Origin: Polymorphobacter_B sp038225475
Lineage (GTDB): Bacteria > Pseudomonadota > Alphaproteobacteria > Sphingomonadales > Sphingomonadaceae
Assembly (NCBI GenBank): GCA_038225475.1
Contig: JBBRRA010000002.1
Coordinates: 1-64,000 of the forward strand
Direction of reading: 5' to 3'
Length of the DNA: 64,000 bases
Under the pieces are notes generated by a model that was given only the letters and a program-made list of their open reading frames with translations, had not been told where the DNA came from and made no database searches. The position numbers and the translations under genes are program-made. Of the stretch, positions 14,630 to 24,444 are shown piece after piece (position 1 is the stretch's first letter; the number at the start of each line of letters is the position of its first letter).

Positions 14630-16503
14630 CCGATTTACTCAGTATCGGCGCATCGGGCGTGCTCGCCTATCGCAATGCGCTGGCGGTCGTCGGCGACAAT
14701 GTCGCGAACGCCAATACGCCCGGATATGTCCGTCGCACGCTCGTGTTGAAGAACGCTCCCGCCGGCGGCGTCGGCGATCCGCTGTTCCGCGATATCGGCA
14801 CCGGCACCGGCGCGCAGGCCGGTACGGTGGCGCGCGCCTATGATGCGCTGCGCACACAGGCGGCGCGCAATGCCGATAGCGATGTCGGACGATTGACGAC
14901 GCGCGCAGAATGGCTGACGCGGGTGCAGAGCACGCTGGGCGTTGGCGGCGCCAGCCTCGTGACGCGCGTCAGCGGCTTTTTCGATGCTGCACGCGCACTT
15001 GCCGCGTCCCCGACTTCGCCTGCCGCGCGAACACTGTTCCTCGATAGCGCCGACGGCCTCGCCGCACAGTTTCAGGCGACTGCGGCAGGCCTCAAAAGTG
15101 TCGCCACCGATCTGCACAGCACCGCGACGACGATGACCGCGCAGGTCAACGGCCTCACGGCAACGCTTGCCGAGGTTAATCTTCAGTTAAAACGGACCGG
15201 CGCGTCGGGCGAGGCCGCAAACGCGCTGCTCGATACCCGCGACCGCACGCTCGGTGCCTTGAGTGCGCTGGTACGGATCACACCGACCGAAAGCATCGAC
15301 GGCAGCGTCGCGGTGCGGTTGGGCGAAGGCGATGGCGGGCCGCTGCTGGTCACCGGCACGACGGCAATCCGGGTCGGCGTGCAGTCAGGCGCGACCGGGC
15401 TCGATCTCGTCATCGATCCCACCGGTGCGGCGCAGGTGACGCGGCTACCCGCCAGCGGCAGCCTTGCCGGGCTGATCGAGGCAGGCCGACAGGTTGCTGC
15501 AACCACGCTTTCGGTCGATGCCCTTGCGACGCGGCTTGCCGACGCGGTCAACGCGCAGCATAGCCTTGGCGTCGATGGCAACGGAGCCGACGGCACACCG
15601 CTGTTCACGACGCGCGGGCTCGAGGCGGTCAGCGCCGCGGGCAATGCCGGGAGTGCCACGCTGGGCGTCACCGTTGTCGACGCCGCGCCGGTATCGGCGT
15701 TGGGATATGTCATGCGCTTCGATGGCAGCGCATGGTCGCTCGCGCGTAGCGACGGGTCGGGCAGCGTCAGCGGTGCTGGGGCGTTGTCGCTCGACGGTGT
15801 GACCGCAACCCCGTCGAGCGGCGCACGGGCGGGGGACACGTTTACGCTGAACGCGGTAAATGGTGCCGGGGGCATCGGCCTGCGACGGCTGCTACCGGCG
15901 CAGGTGGCTGCTGCCGACCGCTGGTTGAGCGATGCGGGCGCGGCCAACGCCGGCACTGTGAAACTGTCGACCGCGACCGATCCGGCAGCCGCGGGCCTGC
16001 CGCCATTGGCCGCGTACCGGATCGACATTACCGGGCCAGCGACTGCCAATATCGTCGATCCCGCGACCGAAACGGTGTTGAGCACCGCCGCGATCGACGG
16101 CGGCAGTATCGCTGGCGCGGGGTTCCACTTCAGCCTGAGCGGCACCGGCGTGGCAGGCGACAGCTTTCGGATCACGCGCACCGGGGCGGGCAGCGGCGAC
16201 AACGGCAACATCGCCGCGTTCGCGGCGGTACGGGGGCAAGCCGGCCCCGGCGGTACGATCGAAGTCAGCCTCGATGGTATCGTCGCCGGCATCGCAAGCA
16301 CGCTGAGCGATACCAATGCCCTCGCGCACGGCGCGACCGCAGTCCAGGCTGATGCCGCCCGTGCTGCGGACGCGGTCAGCGGGGTCGATCTCGATCAGCA
16401 AGCGGCCGAGCTGCAGGCGTTGCAAGCCGCGTACAAGGCGTCGAGCCAGGTTATCCAGACGGCGCGCGATATGTTTAACACGCTTTTGACGGCGGTGCAC
16501 TGA
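14626..16503 (+). CDS. flgK: hook-filament junction protein FlgK (HAP1)
   Basis: A 625-residue axial protein. The N-terminal region (LSIGASGVLAYRNALAVVGD, NVANANTPGYVRR, residues about 4-37) and the C-terminal helix (VSGVDLDQQAAELQALQAAY, then KASSQVIQTARDMFNTLLTA) are the D0 segments. The long middle is variable and Ala/Gly-rich. It joins the hook to FlgL. The predicted chaperone FlgN is in the divergent operon. The start overlaps flgJ (ATGA) and the end overlaps flgL (TGATG). Confidence 0.93.
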   Translation: MTDLLSIGASGVLAYRNALAVVGDNVANANTPGYVRRTLVLKNAPAGGVGDPLFRDIGTGTGAQAGTVARAYDALRTQAARNADSDVGRLTTRAEWLTRVQSTLGVGGASLVTRVSGFFDAARALAASPTSPAARTLFLDSADGLAAQFQATAAGLKSVATDLHSTATTMTAQVNGLTATLAEVNLQLKRTGASGEAANALLDTRDRTLGALSALVRITPTESIDGSVAVRLGEGDGGPLLVTGTTAIRVGVQSGATGLDLVIDPTGAAQVTRLPASGSLAGLIEAGRQVAATTLSVDALATRLADAVNAQHSLGVDGNGADGTPLFTTRGLEAVSAAGNAGSATLGVTVVDAAPVSALGYVMRFDGSAWSLARSDGSGSVSGAGALSLDGVTATPSSGARAGDTFTLNAVNGAGGIGLRRLLPAQVAAADRWLSDAGAANAGTVKLSTATDPAAAGLPPLAAYRIDITGPATANIVDPATETVLSTAAIDGGSIAGAGFHFSLSGTGVAGDSFRITRTGAGSGDNGNIAAFAAVRGQAGPGGTIEVSLDGIVAGIASTLSDTNALAHGATAVQADAARAADAVSGVDLDQQAAELQALQAAYKASSQVIQTARDMFNTLLTAVH

Positions 16504-17444
16504 TGCAGGTCAATACCCGCGCCACCCACGCCGCTACGGTCACGCAAATGACGGTGCTGCAGACCGACATCGCGCGGCTGCAGACCGAAATCAGTACGAA
16601 CAGGCGGATCGCGCTGCCGTCGGACGATCCGGTCGGTTCGGCGCGCGCCACGCAATTGACGCGCTTGCTCGCGCTGCACGCGGTCGACAAGGCCAATATC
16701 GACCGCGCCACGACGCGGCTGACCGCCGCCGACACCGCGCTCGATGGGGTCGGTACGGTGCTGCAACGCGCCAAAGAACTCGCCCTCAACGGTGCGACGG
16801 GAACGTTGAACGCCAGCGACCGCGCGACGATTGCCGGCGAGGTCCAGCAGCTGGGCGAACAACTTCTCGGATTGGCGAACGCGCGCGACAGCGACGGCGC
16901 TTCGCTGTTCGCTGGTGCGCGCACGGGCAGCGCCGCCTATGCGGTCGATGCTGTGGGCGCGATAGCCTGGCAGGGGGCAGGCAGTGCCGCGCGCATCGTG
17001 CTCGATAGCGGCAGCGTCGCCACCGGGCTCGACGGACCCGCCGTCTTTGCGGGGATCGACGGTGGCATCGCGCCGCCGCCGGTATCGGCACCGATTGTTA
17101 CCGATGTGTTTGCTGTGCTGAAAGGTCTGCAGACCGCACTCGCCGAGCCCGACCCCGCGGTCCGGCGCGCGGCGATGGCGAATGCGCTTACCGGTATCGA
17201 CAGCGGGATCGGCCGGGCGGCGGACAGCCGGGCGGCAATCGGTGCGAAACTTGCGCGACTGGGCAGCGAGACGACACGCCTCGATACCGTCGATCTTGCG
17301 CTGCACGATGACCTGTCGACAACGCAAGACACCGACATGACGACGGCAATCGCGCAGTTGCAGCGGCTGACCACGGTGCTGCAGGCGACGCAGCTCAGTT
17401 TCGTCAAGATCAGCAGCCTAAGCCTGTGGACCGAGCTGCGTTAA
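16503..17444 (+). CDS. flgL: hook-filament junction protein FlgL (HAP3)
   Basis: A 313-residue flagellin-related axial protein. The N-terminal helix (TDIARLQTEISTNRRIALPS, then DDPVGSARATQLTRLL, residues about 20-55) and C-terminal DTDMTTAIAQLQRLTTVLQA are the expected D0/D1 parts. It connects FlgK to the filament. It is the last gene of the flgB operon as judged by spacing, since an 81-bp gap with no clear sigma-54 site separates it from motA. Confidence 0.92.
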   Translation: MQVNTRATHAATVTQMTVLQTDIARLQTEISTNRRIALPSDDPVGSARATQLTRLLALHAVDKANIDRATTRLTAADTALDGVGTVLQRAKELALNGATGTLNASDRATIAGEVQQLGEQLLGLANARDSDGASLFAGARTGSAAYAVDAVGAIAWQGAGSAARIVLDSGSVATGLDGPAVFAGIDGGIAPPPVSAPIVTDVFAVLKGLQTALAEPDPAVRRAAMANALTGIDSGIGRAADSRAAIGAKLARLGSETTRLDTVDLALHDDLSTTQDTDMTTAIAQLQRLTTVLQATQLSFVKISSLSLWTELR

Positions 17445-17525
17445 CCAAGCCTGCCCCGCAACCGCTGCCGCGCGCCGCCGTAAACCCTCCCGACGAACAT
17501 TTCACTGTGAAGGGAGCAGCCGGAC

Positions 17526-18389
17526 ATGATTTCGGTCATCGGGCTGGTCGTATTGTTCGTCATGGTCTTCGGTGGCTTTGCGTTAACCGGCGGCAACATC
17601 ATGGTGGTCATCGAAGCTCTCCCCCACGAGATGCTGATCATCGGTGGTGCGGCCGCCGGCGCCACGCTGATCTCCACCGACATCAAGGGCATCAAGGCGA
17701 TCGGCGGCGGCTTCGGCAAGATTGTCAAAGGGCCACGCTACAAGCGCGCGGACTATAGCGCGGCCATCTTCCTGACGGCCAGGCTTATGAAAATGCTCAA
17801 GAATGACGGCGCCGTTGCCGTCGAACCGCATATCGAGGAGCCGGCGACCTCGTCGATCTTTGCCGAATATCCGCAGTTCCTGAAGGACCCGGTATTCCTG
17901 CACCTTTTGACCGATAGCCTGCGGCTGCTGGTCGTTTCGACCGGCAACATCAGCCCGCAGGCAGTCGAGGACATCATCGACACCGCGATCGATACGCACC
18001 ATGTCGCGGCGTTCCGCCCGGTCGAATCGCTGACGACGCTGTCGGACGCGTTGCCGGCACTCGGCATCGTCGCGGCGGTGCTCGGCGTGGTCAAGACGAT
18101 GGGCTCGATCGACAAGCCGCCGTCGGTGCTGGGCGGCATGATCGGCAGCGCGCTGGTCGGCACCTTCCTCGGCGTGCTGCTCAGCTATGGCATCGTCGGG
18201 CCATGCTCGGCGCGGTTGAAGGCGGTGCTCGATGCCGATGCCGAAATCTATCAGGTAGTGCGCCGCGTGATCGTCGCGTCGCTGCGCGGCCAGCCGCAGC
18301 CGATGGTCATCGAAAGCGCGCGGACCGCGATCGGCCCGGCGAACCAGCCGAGCTTCACCGAAATCTTCGACGGCCTGCGCGGCCGATGA
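17526..18389 (+). CDS. motA: flagellar motor stator protein MotA
   Basis: A 287-residue inner-membrane protein with four predicted membrane segments: about residues 1-20, 35-52, 178-195 and 205-225. The signatures HEMLIIGGAAAGATLIS and ALPALGIVAAVLGVVKTMGS match MotA. With MotB it forms the proton-driven stator that turns the rotor. A strong Shine-Dalgarno (GAAGGGAG) lies 9 bases before the ATG. It overlaps motB by four bases (ATGA). Confidence 0.94.
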   Translation: MISVIGLVVLFVMVFGGFALTGGNIMVVIEALPHEMLIIGGAAAGATLISTDIKGIKAIGGGFGKIVKGPRYKRADYSAAIFLTARLMKMLKNDGAVAVEPHIEEPATSSIFAEYPQFLKDPVFLHLLTDSLRLLVVSTGNISPQAVEDIIDTAIDTHHVAAFRPVESLTTLSDALPALGIVAAVLGVVKTMGSIDKPPSVLGGMIGSALVGTFLGVLLSYGIVGPCSARLKAVLDADAEIYQVVRRVIVASLRGQPQPMVIESARTAIGPANQPSFTEIFDGLRGR

Positions 18390-19270
18390 AGCCCGAAAGC
18401 CAGGCGCAATTCGAGCCGCAGATTGTCTATCGCAAGCGCAAGGTCGCGCATGCCGCGCACCATGGCGGCGCGTGGAAGATCGCGTATGCCGACTTCGTCA
18501 CGGCGATGATGGCGTTCTTCCTGCTGCTGTGGATCATCGGTGCCACGACCGAAACGCAGCGCAAGGGCATCGCCGATTACTTTACGCCCACGGTCATCCA
18601 GATGAAGAACTCAGGCGGGTCGAACGGCGTCATGGGCGGGCGCAGCCTGACCGAAAAGGAGGGCGTCGCGCCGCATGCCACGGTGCACGGCAAGCGTCCG
18701 TCACCCATGGAAGGCGGAGGCGGTGCACCCGCCGAAATCGTGTCGGCCCCCGAAAAAGGCAGCGGTCCGGGCAATCGCCGCCGCGCCGACGAGGAGCGCT
18801 TCACCAGGGTCGAGAAAATCGTCAGCGCGCGATTGGCGGGCGATCCGACGCTGAAAGGGCTGAAGGGGCAGATTCGCTTTGTCCGCACCCGCGACGGCCT
18901 GCGCATCGACATCGTCGAGCGCGCCGATTTCAGTATGTTCGCGCTGGGCACCAGCGTGCTCACCCCCGAAGCGATCGCGCTGATCCGCACCGTGGCGCGT
19001 GCGGTCACCGATACGCCGAACCGGCTGACGGTACGCGGGCACACCGATGCGCTGGCCTATGACGACGGCGTGTCGAGCAACTGGACGCTGTCGAGCGCGC
19101 GCGCCGATGCAACGCGGCGGGCGCTCGAAACCGGAGGCATCGTCTCGGCGCGCTTCCGCCGTATCGAAGGGGTCGCCGCGACCGATCCGTTCAACCCGAA
19201 GGATCCGCTCGACCCGCGTAACCGGCGGATCAGCGTCACGCTGCTATACCGCGACGGTGGCAGCGCCTGA
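18386..19270 (+). CDS. motB: flagellar motor stator protein MotB
   Basis: A 294-residue protein with one membrane segment near the N-terminus (AYADFVTAMMAFFLLLWIIG, residues about 33-52). Asp36 is the proton-carrying residue. The periplasmic C-terminal OmpA-like domain (LTVRGHTDALAYDDG ... SARADATRRALE) anchors the stator to peptidoglycan. It overlaps motA (ATGA). Its last 27 bases overlap the convergent CoA-ester lyase gene. Confidence 0.94.
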   Translation: MKPESQAQFEPQIVYRKRKVAHAAHHGGAWKIAYADFVTAMMAFFLLLWIIGATTETQRKGIADYFTPTVIQMKNSGGSNGVMGGRSLTEKEGVAPHATVHGKRPSPMEGGGGAPAEIVSAPEKGSGPGNRRRADEERFTRVEKIVSARLAGDPTLKGLKGQIRFVRTRDGLRIDIVERADFSMFALGTSVLTPEAIALIRTVARAVTDTPNRLTVRGHTDALAYDDGVSSNWTLSSARADATRRALETGGIVSARFRRIEGVAATDPFNPKDPLDPRNRRISVTLLYRDGGSA

Positions 19271-20092
19271 GCTGGCCAGCAGCCGCCGCGCGGCGGCGAC
19301 GTGGAGCACCTCGACCATCCGACCCTTGTACGTCGTCACGCCGCGCCCGTCGGCCAGCGCCGCCTCATAGGCTGCGATCAGCCCGCGCGCATCGGTGATT
19401 TCAGTCGCTGTCGGCGCAAAGATTCGGTTGGCGGTATCGATCTGGCCGGGATGGATGATCGTCTTGCCGTCGAAGCCGAGCGCGCGGCCCTGCGTCGCCT
19501 CGGCCTCGAACCCGGCTGCATCGTCGATGTCGCCGAACACGCCGTCGAACACCAACACATTGCCGGCGCGCGCTGCAAGCACGATGCGGCTCAGGCTGTA
19601 CAACAGCGGCGTCCGGTCCGCGCCGGGATAGGCGCGCAAGTCTTTGGTTAGATCGGCGGTACCGGCAACCAGCGCGGTAATCCCGGGAACCGCAGCAATC
19701 AGATCGGCCGCAAACACGCCGCGCGGTGTCTCGATCATCGCCCACACCGGGATGCCGGCGGCCCGGCGCACCGCCTCCGCAACCTCGGCAAGGCTATCGA
19801 CTTTGGGCACCACGATGCCCGCAACGCCGGCCGCGCGCGCTGCCAGAAAGTCCTCGTCGGACCATGGTGTGCCGATGCCGTTGACCCGCACCAGCACCTC
19901 GCGCGCGCCCCAGCCGCCAGCCCCGACGGCGGCGACCGCCGCCAGCCGTGCCGAAGCTTTGGCATCGGGGGCGACCGCGTCTTCGAGATCGAGGATGACG
20001 CAATCGCAAGCGAGCGTGCGCGCTTTTTCGATCGCGCGCGCATTGGCGGCTGGCAAGTAGAGCACCGAACGGCGCGGACGCAGATCTTCCAT
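19244..20092 (-). CDS. HpcH/HpaI aldolase / citrate lyase beta-like CoA-ester lyase
   Basis: A 282-residue TIM-barrel enzyme of the citrate lyase beta / malyl-CoA lyase group. Motifs are RRSVLYLPAANARAIEKARTL at the start, then VILDLEDAVAPDAKA at about 33-47, the metal-binding region VWAMIETPRGVFAA, and FDGKTIIHPGQIDTAN near 225. It is expected to cleave or form a beta-hydroxyacyl-CoA, or to act as a thioesterase. The exact substrate (L-malyl-, mesaconyl-C4- or citramalyl-CoA) is not settled. The ATG at 20092 follows GAGGGG by 4 bases; an open frame continuing upstream is a high-GC artefact. It is divergent from an SPFH gene and convergent with motB. Confidence 0.8.
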   Translation of the reverse strand: MEDLRPRRSVLYLPAANARAIEKARTLACDCVILDLEDAVAPDAKASARLAAVAAVGAGGWGAREVLVRVNGIGTPWSDEDFLAARAAGVAGIVVPKVDSLAEVAEAVRRAAGIPVWAMIETPRGVFAADLIAAVPGITALVAGTADLTKDLRAYPGADRTPLLYSLSRIVLAARAGNVLVFDGVFGDIDDAAGFEAEATQGRALGFDGKTIIHPGQIDTANRIFAPTATEITDARGLIAAYEAALADGRGVTTYKGRMVEVLHVAAARRLLASSGAATVAV

Positions 20093-20170
20093 GGGACCCC
20101 TCGTAATTTGACGGCTTCCCTGCCATTTATCGGGGGAGGAAGCCAAGTGGCTTTGCAAGGGGGTGACACG

Positions 20171-21139
20171 ATGGGTGCAGGTATTTTCGCGCTGGTGCTG
20201 ATCGGCGTGGCGCTGGTGGCCTTTTCGCAAGCCGTCGTCGTCGTCAACCAGGGCTTTGAGTACACACTCGAGCGGTTCGGCCGGTTTACCAGCACGCTGA
20301 AGCCCGGCTTCACCCTCATCATGCCGTTCATCGACCGCGTCGGACGCAAGATCAACATGATGGAGCAGGTGCTCGACATTCCCGGGCAGGAGATCATCAC
20401 CAAGGATAACGCGATCGTCGCGGTCGATGGCGTGGTGTTCTATCAGGTGCTCGACGCCGCAAAAGCCGCATATGAAGTCAGCGATCTGTATTCGGCGATC
20501 GTTAACCTGACGACGACCAACCTGCGCACTGTGATGGGCAGCATGGACCTCGACGAGACGCTGTCGAAGCGCGACGCGATCAACGCCAAGCTGCTGACCG
20601 TCGTCGACATGGCGACCGAGCCATGGGGCATCAAGATCACCCGCGTCGAGTTGAAAGACATCCGCCCGCCCGCCGACATCGTCAACGCGATGGGTCGCCA
20701 GATGAAGGCGGAACGTGAGAAGCGCGCCAACATCCTGGAGGCCGAAGGCAGCCGCGCCAGCGAGATCCTGCGCGCCGAAGGTGCCAAGCAGGGGCAGATC
20801 CTGCAGGCCGAAGGGCGGCGCGAGGCGGCGTTTCGCGACGCCGAGGCTCGCGAGCGTTCGGCGCAGGCCGAGGCGGCGGCAACCGAAATGGTCAGCAAGG
20901 CGATCGCTGGCGGCAATCCGCAGGCGCTCAATTACTTCGTAGCGCTCAAATATGTCGAGGCGATGCAGGCGTTTGCCACCTCGCCCAATGCCAAGACGAT
21001 CTTCATGCCGATCGAGGCATCGGCGCTGGTCGGGTCGCTTGGCGGCATCGGCGAGCTGGTCAAGGCGGTGCGACCGTTGGGTGACGGAGCGCCGCCCGCG
21101 CCGCCGGCCCCGTCGGCACGCCCGAACCCGTTCGCATGA
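20171..21139 (+). CDS. SPFH/Band 7 (QmcA-like) membrane protein
   Basis: A 322-residue protein. One N-terminal membrane helix (IFALVLIGVALVAFSQAVVV, residues about 5-24) precedes a stomatin-type SPFH domain (NQGFEYTLERFGRFTSTLKP, DIPGQEIITKDNAIVAVDGV). A charged Ala/Glu-rich coiled coil follows (about residues 180-250), then a Pro-rich tail. Such proteins form large rings or cages at the inner membrane and modulate proteases or membrane domains. AAGGGGG lies 7 bases before the ATG at 20171. It overlaps an NfeD gene by four bases; SPFH-NfeD pairs are a standard module. Confidence 0.9.
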   Translation: MGAGIFALVLIGVALVAFSQAVVVVNQGFEYTLERFGRFTSTLKPGFTLIMPFIDRVGRKINMMEQVLDIPGQEIITKDNAIVAVDGVVFYQVLDAAKAAYEVSDLYSAIVNLTTTNLRTVMGSMDLDETLSKRDAINAKLLTVVDMATEPWGIKITRVELKDIRPPADIVNAMGRQMKAEREKRANILEAEGSRASEILRAEGAKQGQILQAEGRREAAFRDAEARERSAQAEAAATEMVSKAIAGGNPQALNYFVALKYVEAMQAFATSPNAKTIFMPIEASALVGSLGGIGELVKAVRPLGDGAPPAPPAPSARPNPFA

Positions 21140-21570
21140 CCGGCTGGCTGGTCTCGCCGTGGACATGGCTGATCGCCGCCGCCGCGCTGGCGGGGCTGGA
21201 GATCGTGTCGCCGGGTGCGTTCATGATCTGGCTGGCGGGGGCGGCCGTCGTGACCGCCGCCGTCGCCTGGGCCTTTGCCCCGCCGCTCGTGGCACAGTCG
21301 GCAATCTTCGTCGGGTTCGCGATGATCGCGGTGCTGATTGCGCGGCGCTGGTTCGGGCAACGGCGCCTGCCGGCCGATACCGAGCTCAACCAGCGGACAA
21401 CCCGCATGGTCGGCACGCTGGTCACCGTGCTCGAGCCGCTTACTGCGGGGCGCGGCCGGGTTCAGGTCGGCGACAGCCCGTGGTCGGCAAGCGGCCCGGA
21501 CCTGCCCGCCGGAGCGACGGCACGGATCGTGCGGGTCGATGGTACCACGGTGGTCGTCGAACCGGTCTAG
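21136..21570 (+). CDS. NfeD family membrane protein
   Basis: A 144-residue protein with two to three membrane segments (residues about 10-70) and a C-terminal beta-barrel OB-fold (GTLVTVLEPLTAGRGRVQVG then DSPWSASGPDLPAGATARIV). This is the short NfeD form without the ClpP-like protease domain. It partners with the SPFH protein encoded just upstream (ATGA overlap). Its stop is convergent with the esterase gene and they overlap by four bases. Confidence 0.88.
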   Translation: MTGWLVSPWTWLIAAAALAGLEIVSPGAFMIWLAGAAVVTAAVAWAFAPPLVAQSAIFVGFAMIAVLIARRWFGQRRLPADTELNQRTTRMVGTLVTVLEPLTAGRGRVQVGDSPWSASGPDLPAGATARIVRVDGTTVVVEPV

Positions 21571-22994
21571 GGCTCGGCGCGCACGACCTGCTCGTTGCCG
21601 GTGCCGTCGCGCGCGGTGGCGGTTGCCGGGGCGGCACCCTGTTCGACCCAATCCTCGAGCAATGCGATCCAGTCGACCCGCGTCGGTGCGGGACCACCGG
21701 CGCAATGCAGCATGCCCGGCACCATGAACAGCCGGTAGAAGTCGGCGCTTGACCCCATCTTCGCGTGCACGTTGGCGTAATATTGCTGGCTATAGCCGGG
21801 CGGGATCGCCGGGTCGTTCCAGCCGTGATAATGGATCAGCTTGCCGCCGCGCGCCTTGAACGCCGACAGATCGGCGCTGTCGGCGTCCAGAGTAAGCCGG
21901 AGCTTGCGGTTGCCCTCGACGACATCGGCCTCGGTCAGCGCGGCAAGGCTGAACGCCGGGTCCGCCTTGACCAGATAAGCAAAGTGGTTCCACGCAAAGC
22001 CCTTGCCCGTCAGGCGGCTGGAGTCGCCGGGTATGGTCGCGACACCCCAATCGCGCCAGCTCCGGCCCTCCGCCTCGGCGCCGGGGCGCAGGCCGGGCAG
22101 CATCTTGCCGCTAATCGGGTCGCGCGTGCCGTGATAGATCAATTGCACCGTTTTCAACTGCGCCCGTGTCAGGCACGTGTCGGTTTCGGCAGCCGTGCAG
22201 GCAATCGTTGCGGGGTCGAAGTGGCAGCTGCGCTGGTCGGCGATATAGCCCTTGCCGTCGCCGCAGGCCTTGAGCGCCGCCGCCTCCAGCGCGGGCAGCT
22301 TTGCCACCGGCAGCACACGCGCCGGATCGGCGGTCTGCGCAGTCAGCAGGGCCTGGCTGCCAAGCTTATGCGTCCACTGCCACGCGGGCGCGCCGGCGAC
22401 GATGCCGTCGAAGTCCGCCGGAAAGCGCTGTGCGGTCATCAGCGCCTCGCGCCCGCCGTCGGAACACCCGAAGAAATAGTTTTTCTTCGGCGTGACGCCA
22501 TAGGCCGTCAGGATCGCTTTGGCGGCATCGGTGGTCGACTTCACCCCGCGCCACCCGAAATCGACGACTTTCTCCGGGTGGCCCAACGCCCAGCTGGCAT
22601 CCTGATTGTCGACTGTGGCATGGCCATCGTCGGTGCCCGCCACGGCATAGCCCTTCGCCAGACCGAGCAGCATCGTGCCGTAAGGGATCTGCCCGGCAAA
22701 CCCGCCGTTGCCGACCTGCAGGAAGCGGCCGTTCCAGCCCGTACCCTCGGGGATCATCACCTCGAAACGGATATCCGAATCGGGCGTGGGATGCGCCGAC
22801 CCCGAAACGCGGCACAGCGCATAGGGCAGTTTCACCGGCCCCGTCGCGAACGACAGCTGCGTGCCCGGCGCGATCGTCGCGGCGGCCGTGATGGTCACGT
22901 TCGGAACTGTCAGCCCCACCAGCCCTTCGCAACCGGCCGCAGCGGCGGGCGCGGCAACAGTCAGCAAGGGCAGCAGAAAAAGCGCACGCATCAT
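21567..22994 (-). CDS. tannase / feruloyl esterase family protein
   Basis: A 475-residue secreted alpha/beta hydrolase. A signal peptide is present (ALFLLPLLTVAAPAAAAG). The nucleophile motif is GCSDGG near residue 178, and the C-terminal His lies in MLHCAGGP. The Cys before Ser and the Cys after His form the CS-D-HC arrangement of this family. It is expected to release phenolic acids such as gallate or ferulate from esters in the periplasm or outside. The start is one of two adjacent ATGs (22994 or 22991) after GGGGAG. It is monocistronic and lies between NfeD and the RNase P RNA gene. Confidence 0.85.
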   Translation of the reverse strand: MMRALFLLPLLTVAAPAAAAGCEGLVGLTVPNVTITAAATIAPGTQLSFATGPVKLPYALCRVSGSAHPTPDSDIRFEVMIPEGTGWNGRFLQVGNGGFAGQIPYGTMLLGLAKGYAVAGTDDGHATVDNQDASWALGHPEKVVDFGWRGVKSTTDAAKAILTAYGVTPKKNYFFGCSDGGREALMTAQRFPADFDGIVAGAPAWQWTHKLGSQALLTAQTADPARVLPVAKLPALEAAALKACGDGKGYIADQRSCHFDPATIACTAAETDTCLTRAQLKTVQLIYHGTRDPISGKMLPGLRPGAEAEGRSWRDWGVATIPGDSSRLTGKGFAWNHFAYLVKADPAFSLAALTEADVVEGNRKLRLTLDADSADLSAFKARGGKLIHYHGWNDPAIPPGYSQQYYANVHAKMGSSADFYRLFMVPGMLHCAGGPAPTRVDWIALLEDWVEQGAAPATATARDGTGNEQVVRAEP

Positions 22995-23068
22995 GGTCTC
23001 CCCAAATCCTCGCGACTTTGGCGCAAGCGCGCGGCGCTTTCCAGCCCCCGGGCGAAAGTGCCGGGCAA

Positions 23069-23462
<394 letters not shown>

Positions 23463-23464
23463 GA

Positions 23465-23493
23465 GCCTTAGTCGCAGGCCCGCGACTTGCCAA
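23465..23493 (-). promoter_or_regulatory. sigma-70-type promoter candidate for rnpB
   Basis: The minus strand reads TTGGCA, 17 bases, TAAGGC. The -10 ends a few bases upstream of the RNase P RNA 5' end, which agrees with a start near 23460. Confidence 0.4.
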
Positions 23494-23536
23494 GCGCCGC
23501 CGCCGCAGCCTAAGGGGCGGCACGGGAGAAATGACG

Positions 23537-23788
23537 ATGCGGCGCGTGGTAATCGTAGCGATGGTCTTGGCGCTGGCCGGGTGCCAGTCGATCCGTTCTG
23601 GGCTGGGGCAATATAAGCGTGCCGCCGACAAGGGCGTCGAACTGCGCGTCGGCGGCGCAGCACCCGACGACGTCACGCCGGGCGAGCCGGTCAAGCACAG
23701 CAAGAACCGCGGCGCGACGCAAGGACTGCCCGGCGGACTGGGCGGTGACACCACGCACGCGCCGTATATCGACCCAACCCCGCGCTAA
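23537..23788 (+). CDS. small predicted lipoprotein of unknown function
   Basis: An 83-residue protein with a lipoprotein signal (VVIVAMVLALAGC, lipidated Cys16) and a short hydrophilic mature part rich in Gly, Pro and Lys, ending THAPYIDPTPR. No domain is recognised. GGGAG lies 8 bases before the ATG at 23537; another ATG at 23531 is too close to it. It is transcribed divergently from rnpB and its end overlaps the convergent amidase gene by four bases. A small sphingomonad-type lipoprotein is the best description. Confidence 0.65.
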   Translation: MRRVVIVAMVLALAGCQSIRSGLGQYKRAADKGVELRVGGAAPDDVTPGEPVKHSKNRGATQGLPGGLGGDTTHAPYIDPTPR

Positions 23789-24444
23789 CGCACCAGTTCG
23801 AACACGATACCCCGGCATTCGGCATCGATCATGCCCGACCAGTCGCGCGGGCGGAACCGCCGCTGGAATGCGACTACCGCCGCCTTGGCATCGTCGATAT
23901 CATAGCCATAGCGGTGCAGCGCCGCGAGAAACCCGGCATCGTTCCAGCCCGGATCGAACCGCACCACCGGCGTCACCTCGGCCAGCCCGGCGCGCGCCAG
24001 CCGCGGCCAATCGAACAATTCGCCCGGATCATCCTTGCGCGCCGGCGCAATGTCGCTGTGGCCGACGACCATTGCCGGCACGACCGTATGGCGCCGCGCG
24101 ATGCCGCGTACCAGCGCCTCGACAGCGTCCATTTGCGGGCCGGGGAACGGCACATAACCGAATTCATGCCCCGGATTGACGATCTCGATGCCGACGCTGG
24201 CGCTGTTGATGTCGGTCGTCCCGCGCCAATAGCTGCGCCCGGCGTGCCACGCGCGGTCGGCCTCATCGACCAGCTGCACCACCTGCCCGTCTTCGGCAAC
24301 GACATAGTGCGCGGAAACCTTTGTCGCAGCGTCGGTCAGGCGGTCGAGCGCCTCGGCAGCGGTCGGCATGCCGGTATAGTGCAGTACGATCATGCTGACC
24401 GGCAGCAGGCGCTGATCGAAATTCGGGCTGGCGCGCGCGATCAT
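23785..24444 (-). CDS. N-acetylmuramoyl-L-alanine amidase, AmpD-like
   Basis: A 219-residue amidase_2-type zinc enzyme. Visible zinc-site motifs are IVLHYTGM (His about 21) and VGHSDIAPARKDDPG, with SAHYVVAEDGQVVQLV and RAWHAGRSYWRG between them. A C-terminal peptidoglycan-binding-like segment (VVAFQRRFRPRDWSGMID) follows. It hydrolyses the MurNAc-L-Ala bond. There is no signal peptide, so a cytosolic AmpD role in recycling anhydro-muropeptides is likely. It overlaps the upstream transporter gene by four bases (ATGA). Confidence 0.88.
   Translation of the reverse strand: MIARASPNFDQRLLPVSMIVLHYTGMPTAAEALDRLTDAATKVSAHYVVAEDGQVVQLVDEADRAWHAGRSYWRGTTDINSASVGIEIVNPGHEFGYVPFPGPQMDAVEALVRGIARRHTVVPAMVVGHSDIAPARKDDPGELFDWPRLARAGLAEVTPVVRFDPGWNDAGFLAALHRYGYDIDDAKAAVVAFQRRFRPRDWSGMIDAECRGIVFELVR

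Noticed and set aside
20093..21166. N-terminal extension of the CoA-ester lyase across the SPFH gene
   Set aside because: The true start has a good Shine-Dalgarno at 20092, and the extension is antisense to a clear SPFH coding region.
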